22,374 nt of DNA from Leptospiraceae bacterium UBA2033 (GTDB lineage Bacteria > Spirochaetota > Leptospiria > Leptospirales > Leptospiraceae): assembly GCA_002333425.1 (NCBI GenBank), contig DDBL01000210.1, positions 5,826 to 28,199 on the forward strand, written 5' to 3'. The notes beneath the pieces were generated by a model. That model saw only the letters and a program-made list of their open reading frames with translations. It was not told the origin of the DNA and did not search any database. The translations under genes and the position numbers were made by a program. Of this stretch, positions 7,944 to 14,735 are shown in pieces (the stretch's first letter is position 1; every line of letters begins with the position of its first letter).

Positions 7944-8620
7944 AATAAAAAACTCACCATTAGAGCAAAGTTAAAAAATTCTCCATTTTTTAACTGGTAT
8001 TGATTCGGCTGAGAAAGTCGATAGTCTCTGTCAAACGGAGATGTATATGGATACTGTGTTGCGGGATCTTTATCTACCCAAAAAGTTTCATATATCGTAT
8101 GAAAATCAACCCTAAGTCCAATTCGCACCTTTCTTCCTGCCACAAAACTTACCTCTGATCCTATCACGGACATTGGATCCCATCTGCCAGTATTCGCTGG
8201 TCTAGCAATTACATACGCCGCCCCACCGCCAGCTTTGATAAATATAGACACAGGAAGTTCAAATGGCAATTTATAACAAAGTGCAGAATAAACAGGAATT
8301 GTAAGTAAACCTCTTTCTGTTTGAGAAAGATAATTGGAAAATCCACCACCGATTTCTGTATAAAATACATAAGGCCATTGAAATCGAGTAAACAATCCAA
8401 ACCCAAGAGTGGTGTCTAGTACACGAGCTGTTTCTGAGCCTGGTCTTGGATTAGAAGCTCCAATCCAAAAACCTACTTCTGGTTTTGCTCTCTCTGCCTG
8501 TTGTGCTGTTAGTTCAAATGTTGCGGATAATAAAAGTAAACCACACATAAATGAAATTAGAGGGGGAATTTTGAATTTTGAATTTTGAATTTTGAATGAA
8601 GAATTTTGGATTAAAGACAT
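7940..8620 (-). CDS. Exported, probably outer-membrane beta-barrel-like protein
   Basis: The 226 residues begin with a basic, repeat-encoded N-region (FKIQNSKFKI), a hydrophobic core (about residues 20-36), and a likely signal-peptidase site after ELTA before QQ. The mature ~185 residues have alternating aromatic/polar stretches, several Gly-rich turns and a hydrophobic C-terminal strand, as in small barrel proteins. No family is recognised with certainty. The start at 8620 has no obvious ribosome site. A later ATG at 8548 (MCGLLLL) would give a short signal and put the heptamer array upstream of the coding region. It overlaps the lipoprotein downstream by 4 bases (ATGA), so the two probably work together at the cell envelope. 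Confidence 0.65.
   Translation of the reverse strand: MSLIQNSSFKIQNSKFKIPPLISFMCGLLLLSATFELTAQQAERAKPEVGFWIGASNPRPGSETARVLDTTLGFGLFTRFQWPYVFYTEIGGGFSNYLSQTERGLLTIPVYSALCYKLPFELPVSIFIKAGGGAAYVIARPANTGRWDPMSVIGSEVSFVAGRKVRIGLRVDFHTIYETFWVDKDPATQYPYTSPFDRDYRLSQPNQYQLKNGEFFNFALMVSFLL
8566..8607. repeat. GAATTTT heptanucleotide array in a 5' coding end
   Basis: Four uninterrupted copies of GAATTTT run from 8566 to 8593, then GAATGAA and a fifth GAATTTT at 8601-8607. The array lies inside codons about 5-18 of the barrel-like gene if translation starts at 8620. A change of one unit shifts the frame, so the array could act as an expression switch. GAATTTT arrays like this also occur as neutral intergenic repeats in many bacteria. 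Confidence 0.9.
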
Positions 8621-8630
8621 ATTTGTTGCG

Positions 8631-8659
8631 AAAAATAATAACTCATACTCGAATGAGTT
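8631..8659 (-). terminator. Weak intrinsic terminator or attenuator after truA
   Basis: On the minus strand, 7 bases past the truA stop, AACTCAT and ATGAGTT (8640-8646 and 8653-8659) form a 7-bp stem with a 6-base loop, followed by ATTATTTTT. The stem is short and A+T-rich, so it would give partial termination at most between truA and the envelope genes. Confidence 0.45.
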
Positions 8660-8666
8660 TAAAAGA

Positions 8667-9482
8667 TTACGCTTGCTCCGAGGTTTGATAGATTTCTGAA
8701 TACAATTGATTTACTTCTGGATAATCCCTGTAATACGCTCTTAAAAAATAGAGACCATAAGGTGGTAGAGTTATACCTGCATGAGTTCTATCGTGTGTTT
8801 TTAGAATATCGAGGATATTTGATGTTAGTCTACCACGTGCAATATCTAAAAGTGTTCCTACAATGATTCGAACCATATTGTGTAAAAAGCCTGTGCCACG
8901 AATTACAATTTTAAACAAATTTTTTAATTCCTCATCTCTTTTGACTTCAATTTTTGTGATTTGTCTTTCTGTTGAGTTGTAAGTTTCTAGAACAGATTTT
9001 TTTGTGAAACCTGCGAAGTCATGTTTCCCATGTAAAGTCTCTGCTTCTTTTTGGAGTCGGTCGAAGTCGATTTTATTTTTGAACCAAAGTGCACGTTCGG
9101 ATAGAAGTGGATGTGGAGTTTTAGAATTTAGAATTTTGTATTCATACTCCCTTTCTGTACAGGAAAAACGAGCATGAAACTTTTCAGGCATTTCTCTGCC
9201 GGCAAGTGCAGACACACTTCCGCCAACAAGTCCATTGACAGAAACTAAAAACTTATGATAATTTGGAATTGAATTAGAACTAGAAAAGCTAACGACCATT
9301 CCTTTTGCATGAACTCCAGAATCAGTCCTGCCAGCAGCTACTAAAGTAATTTCTTCTCTCAGAATTCGAGAAATCACAGCTTCCAGTTTTTCTTGCACTG
9401 TGATTTCCTTTGCGCTTTTTTGTTTTTGAAACCCGTTGAACCTAGGACCATCATACTCTAAAATTAAAACAGTTCTCGGCAA
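8667..9482 (-). CDS. truA: tRNA pseudouridine synthase A (positions 38-40)
   Basis: TruA makes pseudouridine at positions 38-40 of the anticodon stem-loop in many tRNAs. The 271-residue protein has the family's usual length, the N-terminal LEYDGPRFNGFQ motif, and the catalytic Asp54 in AGRTDSGVHA. FLHNMVRIIVGTLLDIARG near 205-225 is another strong family landmark. The start codon is TTG at 9480-9482: PRTVLILEYDG follows directly, and GGAGGAG sits about 10 bases upstream inside the end of the DUF2225 gene. Only 2 bases separate the DUF2225 stop from this TTG, so translation is probably coupled. Confidence 0.97.
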   Translation of the reverse strand: MPRTVLILEYDGPRFNGFQKQKSAKEITVQEKLEAVISRILREEITLVAAGRTDSGVHAKGMVVSFSSSNSIPNYHKFLVSVNGLVGGSVSALAGREMPEKFHARFSCTEREYEYKILNSKTPHPLLSERALWFKNKIDFDRLQKEAETLHGKHDFAGFTKKSVLETYNSTERQITKIEVKRDEELKNLFKIVIRGTGFLHNMVRIIVGTLLDIARGRLTSNILDILKTHDRTHAGITLPPYGLYFLRAYYRDYPEVNQLYSEIYQTSEQA

Positions 9483-9484
9483 AC

Positions 9485-10372
9485 CTACTTTTCTCCTCCC
9501 AAGGATTCAATCAGTTTTGCAAGTTCATCGTAAAGTTCTTTTGCCATGTCCAAAATGGCTGATGGTTTTGATTTGGAAGACTTTCCTGAACCATAAAGTT
9601 TAGCAAGCATTCGTTTGGATTTTGCGAGAAGTTTGACTCGTTCGTCAGGAATATCAGACATCATATCTCTAAATTTCATTGTGAGATACGCATTCAAATA
9701 AATCACCCCATCAAAACCCCAATTGTTGTCTGTATCGGGACCGAGAATGGGAGCGGCTGAATCAACAGGCTCAGCACCAGTTTGCATAATATCAAGGGTC
9801 AAACCGTACCAAGAGGCAGCTTTTTGGTACAAAGTATCACGTACTTTGTCATAACCCAAATTGGGAAATTCCACATGCATATCATCAAAATACCAAGCCG
9901 CTTTTAAGGCACAAACTGCTTTTTTGGGAGTGGGCGCATCTTTGGGAGAACGGTTTTGATAAGAGTCTATCGCGAGTAAAAAAGAACCTGCACCCGTAAT
10001 CAAGTTCCTCTCTGCTGAGAAATCTGTTGGACCAATAATTTTTTCGAGATTTACTTTTCGGTCTCCTGATTGGTATTTCATTCTTTCTAAATCAGGTCCT
10101 GCAAGCGTACTCCAATCTTTTGGGAAGGATGCATAAAGGCATTTAGGACAAACTACAATTACATAGTCATTTGGATTAATCCGACCGTATTTTTTATTTT
10201 TTTCGTAAAGTCGTCTGAGTTCTTTTGTGAGTTTGCCTGCAATTAAACGACCTCCTCCTTGAAACATTTGCTCTCTTTGGTGAATGGTATCGCAAACGGG
10301 ACAGACACTATTGTCTTTGGAACGAAACGAGGCTTTTTTTAGCGGTTCAACTTTGGTATTTACAGCAGGCAT
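9485..10372 (-). CDS. DUF2225 family protein with paired CxxC zinc-ribbon motifs
   Basis: The 295-residue protein has CPVC (Cys24, Cys27) and CPKC (Cys75, Cys78), a four-cysteine set that probably binds zinc, followed by a helical C-terminal part. This arrangement fits DUF2225, a family of unknown function found in spirochaetes and firmicutes. No signal peptide or membrane segment is present, so it is presumably cytoplasmic. The ATG is preceded by GAGAGGGATTAA, a good ribosome site. It is the first gene of the minus-strand run and is followed by truA after 2 bases, which hints at, but does not prove, an RNA-related or housekeeping role. The C-terminus ends in a Lys/Ser-rich linker and a short helix. 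Confidence 0.85.
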   Translation of the reverse strand: MPAVNTKVEPLKKASFRSKDNSVCPVCDTIHQREQMFQGGGRLIAGKLTKELRRLYEKNKKYGRINPNDYVIVVCPKCLYASFPKDWSTLAGPDLERMKYQSGDRKVNLEKIIGPTDFSAERNLITGAGSFLLAIDSYQNRSPKDAPTPKKAVCALKAAWYFDDMHVEFPNLGYDKVRDTLYQKAASWYGLTLDIMQTGAEPVDSAAPILGPDTDNNWGFDGVIYLNAYLTMKFRDMMSDIPDERVKLLAKSKRMLAKLYGSGKSSKSKPSAILDMAKELYDELAKLIESLGGEK

Positions 10373-10390
10373 TTAATCCCTCTCAAATAA

Positions 10391-10452
10391 ACATTGATTT
10401 ATATACTAATAAATGTCAATCTATTATAAACGAAATCCGATACTAGTACGGA
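10391..10452. promoter_or_regulatory. Two palindromes in the divergent intergenic region
   Basis: The 178-base gap between DUF2225 (minus) and the exported-protein gene (plus) contains ACATTGATT / AATAAATGT (10391-10399 and 10408-10416, 8 of 9 paired) and TCCGATACTAGTACGGA (10436-10452, symmetric apart from one base). They could be operators, but I can match no known regulator, and no convincing -35/-10 pair was found nearby. Confidence 0.3.
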
Positions 10453-10550
10453 CATGTTTTAAACAACTTATTTTATTCTACTTGAATTAATAGGGTAATG
10501 ATAAGAGTTTAGTACAAGCTTCATATAGACTAACAGGCATAGGACAGACA

Positions 10551-11765
10551 ATGAAAAAAATCATCATATCTCTTACATTAATCTTCGGATTCCAATCTCT
10601 TTTTGCAGAGCCAATTATGAGTAAGGCTTACCAAAAACGTGTAGAACTACTTGGCTATTTGAGAATTCTCGAACCCATCGTAAAGAATTATCGTGGAAAC
10701 GATAAAGAAGGAAAACCAGCTTTATTAAAAGCAGAAGCAGGTAAAGAAGGGGAAAGAGTTAAAAGTTATAGCGAAATCAAAAAGCTTTTCCAAGAAGGAC
10801 TGACCGATTATTTTGAAGGCGATTATTCCAATTCTTATAGAAGATTTCTGGAAGCACAAGTTGATACCGAGCAATTATTAGAAGAAATTTCTCAATTCTA
10901 TATCGAAGGAACTTCTGATATTTTAAAAGCTGCAGTATTTATCAAAGATATAAAAGAATATGAAGATCCTGCTTTTGAAGCAAAAGAAGGTAACAAGAAA
11001 GTAGGAGATAGCCTCAAAGATGTAGATAGAGAGCTTGTAGATATCAGTGTTGAATATGGAAGAGGCTCTAAAAATGTAAATGAATTTAGAGAAAACAGAG
11101 AAGCTCCTTACGTCAGCAGACAATACGACTCTAAAGAATACCATTTCGCAACAAACAAATATGCTATAGAGCAAAACACAGAAGCTGGTTACAAAGCGTT
11201 AGGTCAAGCTAAGAAAGCAAGAATTGAAGCACTTAAAATTGAAAAGAATTTAGAAAGACATCAAAAACTGCAGCCTGTTCATAGAAAGTATAGAATCGAA
11301 AAATACATGGACGTAATTGCAAGATGTAAAGATGCAAGAGAAGCAGCTATCAATCTTTTCAAATTAAAATATCCGTATGATAATTACTACCTCCAAAAAG
11401 ACGAAAAAACAACTTTGGGTAGAATCATACTAACCGATGCAAAAGGCGAAGATTCAACTGTAGACAAAGGTAAATCTATGAACTTTAGATTAAATCCACA
11501 TGTTTTACCAAAAAATCTAAGTCCTATCTACGATAGAAGAATTCCTGAAAAATACAGAAGAGATGCAGCTGACTTACTAGGAAAAGTTTATGAAGAAGAA
11601 GTGGAAGAAGGTGTAGCACTCAAATTCACAGATCTAAACCATGTAAACTCTGACCTAAAAAGACAATTAATCAATGAAACGTTAGTTGTAGAAGATGGTA
11701 AAGATGCACCTAAAGGTGGCGGAGAATCCAAAACAGCCCCAGCACCAGCTCCGGCAAAACAGTAA
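10551..11765 (+). CDS. Exported helical protein of unknown function
   Basis: I do not recognise this 404-residue protein. It starts with a clear signal peptide (MKKIIISLTLIFGFQSLFA, cleavage before EPIM) and no lipobox, so it is likely periplasmic or secreted. The mature protein is very rich in Lys and Glu and mostly helical in character. It has a TPR-like patch, GLTDYFEGDYSNSYRRFLEA (about residues 83-102), where aromatic/Ala spacing recalls one tetratricopeptide unit, and a low-complexity tail ending in alternating Ala-Pro. Only one cysteine is present. Arginine codons are almost all AGA, more so than in neighbouring genes, which may reflect strong expression. AGGACAG precedes the ATG. It is divergent from DUF2225, and two palindromic repeats follow it. 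Confidence 0.78.
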   Translation: MKKIIISLTLIFGFQSLFAEPIMSKAYQKRVELLGYLRILEPIVKNYRGNDKEGKPALLKAEAGKEGERVKSYSEIKKLFQEGLTDYFEGDYSNSYRRFLEAQVDTEQLLEEISQFYIEGTSDILKAAVFIKDIKEYEDPAFEAKEGNKKVGDSLKDVDRELVDISVEYGRGSKNVNEFRENREAPYVSRQYDSKEYHFATNKYAIEQNTEAGYKALGQAKKARIEALKIEKNLERHQKLQPVHRKYRIEKYMDVIARCKDAREAAINLFKLKYPYDNYYLQKDEKTTLGRIILTDAKGEDSTVDKGKSMNFRLNPHVLPKNLSPIYDRRIPEKYRRDAADLLGKVYEEEVEEGVALKFTDLNHVNSDLKRQLINETLVVEDGKDAPKGGGESKTAPAPAPAKQ

Positions 11766-11770
11766 TCAAC

Positions 11771-11798
11771 GACATTCGACTTCGCTCAATGTCCGAAC
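11771..11798. repeat. Short palindromic repeat with GACATT/AATGTC arms
   Basis: GACATT (11771-11776) and AATGTC (11788-11793) flank CGACTTCGCTC, followed by CGAAC. TCGACTTCGCTC-type sequences of this sort are familiar interspersed repeats in many bacteria. It starts five bases after the upstream stop codon and could form a small hairpin in the mRNA end. Confidence 0.5.
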
Positions 11799-11814
11799 AT
11801 TTTACCTCGTAGAT

Positions 11815-11843
11815 GTAGAGACAGGTTTGAAACCTGTCTCTAC
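11815..11843. repeat. Perfect REP-like palindrome GTAGAGACAGGTTT
   Basis: GTAGAGACAGGTTT (11815-11828) is followed by one G and then its perfect reverse complement (11830-11843). Palindromes of this kind occur as dispersed repeats in many genomes. It ends 14 bases before the acyltransferase ATG and may either end the upstream transcript or shape the leader of the downstream one; no T-run follows it. A small open frame across it is repeat-derived. Confidence 0.8.
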
Positions 11844-11857
11844 TCATTATAAATCTT

Positions 11858-12640
11858 ATGGCAACATTAAACCCAATTAAATATCTCAAACAAAATCTAG
11901 CAGATCAATCGCAAGATTATCACTGGCTCATAGTAAGAACTTACATGGAAGCGATCATAGTAATTTTTACAAGAGCTAAATGGATACTTGTAAAAGGAAT
12001 CTTTTACTCCTTCTTCAACCAAGAAAAAAAAGCAAACGCATTTCTCGATGGATCATGGCACTGGGGAGATAAGATGATGAAAGTAACTAACACAAAATTA
12101 GTGTTAGCCAATGAAATCAAAATCCCAGAAAAAAATTATATGGTTTTTGTGAACCATGTGAACGAATTAGATTTTCCCTTTGATTGTTATGTAATTAAAA
12201 AACCTTACTTGGCAAACCAACAAATTAAAAGTAGTTACGTTGCTTATTGGTGGATGAAAGCGATGGGCTCTCAAGTATTCGACACATCCCAAGCGAGAAC
12301 GATTGCGACCTCTGTTCGTAATCTTGTTAATGGACTCAAAATGTACAGCTTCATCGTATATCCAGAAGGTCACAACTCTTATAACGAAGAAATCAAACCT
12401 ATCAAAAAAGGAATGATCAAAGTAGCCTTTGAGAATAAAATTCCAGCAGTAATTGTTTTGAAATCAGGAATTACAAAATTCCAAACCAAACAAAAAGGAA
12501 ATGTAATCGGTTACAAATTCGCAGGAACTGTAGACCCAAATCAATTTAAAACATGGGAAGAAATGAAAGACTTTGTATTTAAACTTATGACAGACGAAAA
12601 GAAAAACCTAGACGAGTTTGTCGCTTCACATGAAAATTAA
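11858..12640 (+). CDS. PlsC-type lysophospholipid / 1-acylglycerol-3-phosphate acyltransferase
   Basis: The 260-residue protein carries the acyltransferase motif HX4D (NHVNELD, His100 and Asp105), the substrate-binding PEGHNS (169-174, equivalent to PEGTRS), and a later PAVIVLKSG block. This matches enzymes that place an acyl chain on lysophosphatidate or another lysophospholipid at the inner membrane. A moderately hydrophobic segment around 30-53 could anchor it. The exact acceptor cannot be read from the sequence. The ATG at 11858 has no obvious ribosome site, unusual here, because the palindrome and an A+T-rich stretch lie directly upstream. Its last 11 bases overlap the next gene, suggesting coupling to the biotin carboxylase. 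Confidence 0.87.
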   Translation: MATLNPIKYLKQNLADQSQDYHWLIVRTYMEAIIVIFTRAKWILVKGIFYSFFNQEKKANAFLDGSWHWGDKMMKVTNTKLVLANEIKIPEKNYMVFVNHVNELDFPFDCYVIKKPYLANQQIKSSYVAYWWMKAMGSQVFDTSQARTIATSVRNLVNGLKMYSFIVYPEGHNSYNEEIKPIKKGMIKVAFENKIPAVIVLKSGITKFQTKQKGNVIGYKFAGTVDPNQFKTWEEMKDFVFKLMTDEKKNLDEFVASHEN

Positions 12641-14645
12641 GCGGTTACTCATTGCTAACCGCAGTGAAATAGCTGTTCGAATCATTCGAACTTGTAAAAA
12701 ATTAAATATTCATACTATTTGTATTTATTCAGAGGCTGACTCCGATAGCGTTTTCGTCAAATTAGCCGATGAGGCTCATTTTATTGGATCCGCAACGGCA
12801 GCTGAGTCTTACTTAAATATTCCCAAAATTATCGAAGTCTGTAAAAAAGTAAATGCCGACGCAGTCCATCCGGGTTACGGGTTCTTATCCGAACACCCAG
12901 GATTTGCAAAAGCATTATTTGAAGCCGGAATAACTTTTATTGGACCATCCGTAGATTCTATAGAACTTATGGGGGATAAAATCCAATCTAGAATTGCGAT
13001 GTTAAAAGCAGGAATACCAGTCGTTCCAGGGTATGATAGTGAGGATCAAAGCGACGAACGCCTATTAGCCGAAGCAAAAAAAATTGGTTTTCCTGTGATG
13101 GTAAAAGCAAGTGCGGGTGGTGGTGGGAAAGGAATGCGTCGAGTTGATAGAGAAGAAGATTTTATCGAAAGCCTTCACTCCGCCAAACGAGAAGCGAAGA
13201 ATTTTTTTGCAAACGATACAGTATTTATCGAAAAATTTGTTACCAATCCACGTCATATCGAGTTTCAAGTGTTTGGAGACAAACAGGGAAATGCCTTCCA
13301 TATTTTCGAAAGAGATTGTTCTGTTCAGAGACGCCACCAAAAGATTATCGAAGAAGCTCCAGCGTTTAATCTAGATAATTCGCTTCGCAAAAAAATGGGG
13401 GATGTTGCCGTTCAAGTTGTAAAATCCATTTCCTATATCGGTGCTGGAACAGTAGAATTTATCGTAAGTGATAAAGGTGAGTTTTATTTTATGGAAATGA
13501 ATACTCGTCTGCAAGTAGAACATCCTGTAACAGAAATGGTGACTGGTTTAGATTTAGTCGAACTCCAAATTAAAATTGCAGAAGGGGAGCCTCTAAACCT
13601 AGAACCAAAACTTCTAGACAAACATTCTATCGAAGTGAGAATCTATGCAGAAGATCCTGAGAATAATTTTTTACCATCTACTGGCAAAATTTTATTTTTG
13701 GAAAATCCTACTGGAGATGGAGTTCGAGTTGACTCAGGAATTGAAACTGGTTCGGAAGTTACCATTTACTACGACCCAATGATCGCAAAGTTAATAGTAA
13801 CCGCGAGTGATAGAAAAACTTGCATAAACAACTTAATTTCTGCCTTAGATCGTTTTACATTGTTTGGGATAACAACGAATATCTCCTATCTTAAAACAAT
13901 TTTAGATCATGAAGAATTTCGTAATGGCAATTTGGATACTGGTTTTATTGAAAAACATATCAAAGGTCACGAAAAAGAAAACTTAGAATTAGACCAAGCA
14001 GTGGGTTACGCCTATTTACTTCCACAACTTGTTTTTAAATCTGAATCTGTCCATGAAAAACTTTCTGGATTTCAATTTTGGGAAAATAAAACTAACTCTA
14101 GAAAAGAATTTTCAGTGGAGACTCCAAGTGATCTACTCAATGTAAAAAGAAATTTAAAATATAAAGCAGATCATTTTGAAGTAACTGCAACTTTATCTAT
14201 TGAAACGGAGCATCATTTTAAAGTAACTGTTTCTATTCTAAATAAAACAAACTCCAAAATAGTAGAAAGAGAAATCACATTACCTAAAATCATACAAAAA
14301 AATCGAATTTCAAATACTGACGTAGGAGAAATTGTATTTTTCTTTTACGGGACAACAACGTTTATCCACTTCAATGGGGAAAGTTTTAAATTCAAATTAG
14401 AACAACAGACTTCCTCCGGTGCGGCAAATAACTCGAATACGTTCACAAGCCCAATGCCCGGAAAAGTGATTTCAATTTTTGTAAAAGAAAAAGACTTAGT
14501 CAAGGTTGGTGACACACTCGCCATTGTCGAAGCCATGAAAATGGAAAATGCTATCAAATCACACAAAGACTGTGAGATAATAGAGATTTGCTGCAAACCA
14601 GGAGACTTAGTCAGACAAGAAGATATTTTGATTCGTGTGAAGTAA
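12630..14645 (+). CDS. Acyl-CoA carboxylase alpha subunit (biotin carboxylase + BCCP)
   Basis: This subunit carboxylates its own biotin with ATP and bicarbonate; a separate beta subunit then passes the carboxyl group to acetyl-, propionyl- or methylcrotonyl-CoA. From the ATG at 12630 it is 671 residues: biotin carboxylase N-domain (KRLLIANRSEIAVRI), ATP-grasp with GGGGKGM (163-169), Glu276, Glu289, Asn291 and Arg293 in MEMNTRLQVEHP, a less conserved 450-590 linker, and a C-terminal biotinyl domain with EAMKMEN and biotin-accepting Lys637. The TTG at 12618 is an alternative start, but the ATG places the canonical KIKRLLIAN directly at the N-terminus. A Ser replaces the usual Gly in ANRGEIA. 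No carboxyltransferase gene is adjacent, so the acyl-CoA specificity is open. Confidence 0.94.
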   Translation: MKIKRLLIANRSEIAVRIIRTCKKLNIHTICIYSEADSDSVFVKLADEAHFIGSATAAESYLNIPKIIEVCKKVNADAVHPGYGFLSEHPGFAKALFEAGITFIGPSVDSIELMGDKIQSRIAMLKAGIPVVPGYDSEDQSDERLLAEAKKIGFPVMVKASAGGGGKGMRRVDREEDFIESLHSAKREAKNFFANDTVFIEKFVTNPRHIEFQVFGDKQGNAFHIFERDCSVQRRHQKIIEEAPAFNLDNSLRKKMGDVAVQVVKSISYIGAGTVEFIVSDKGEFYFMEMNTRLQVEHPVTEMVTGLDLVELQIKIAEGEPLNLEPKLLDKHSIEVRIYAEDPENNFLPSTGKILFLENPTGDGVRVDSGIETGSEVTIYYDPMIAKLIVTASDRKTCINNLISALDRFTLFGITTNISYLKTILDHEEFRNGNLDTGFIEKHIKGHEKENLELDQAVGYAYLLPQLVFKSESVHEKLSGFQFWENKTNSRKEFSVETPSDLLNVKRNLKYKADHFEVTATLSIETEHHFKVTVSILNKTNSKIVEREITLPKIIQKNRISNTDVGEIVFFFYGTTTFIHFNGESFKFKLEQQTSSGAANNSNTFTSPMPGKVISIFVKEKDLVKVGDTLAIVEAMKMENAIKSHKDCEIIEICCKPGDLVRQEDILIRVK

Positions 14646-14658
14646 GTATTCAGTATGA

Positions 14659-14688
14659 TTTGCCACAGAGGCACAGAGATACAGAGGA
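14659..14688. repeat. Single CACAGAG-family arm
   Basis: TTTGCCACAGAGGCACAGAG and ten further family-like bases form one arm, 13 bases past the carboxylase stop and without an inverted partner before the next gene at 14736. It matches the arms at 1218, 15922, 17344 and the reverse ones at 1348, 16098 and 19060. Confidence 0.8.
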
Positions 14689-14735
14689 TAATTGAATTGT
14701 GCTAATTTTATTATACGAACCTGATTTTAATTCAC

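Noticed and set aside
11695..11880. 61-residue plus-strand open frame
   Set aside because: It spans the GTAGAGACAGGTTT palindrome and overlaps the coding end of one gene and the start of the next in another frame; it is repeat-derived.
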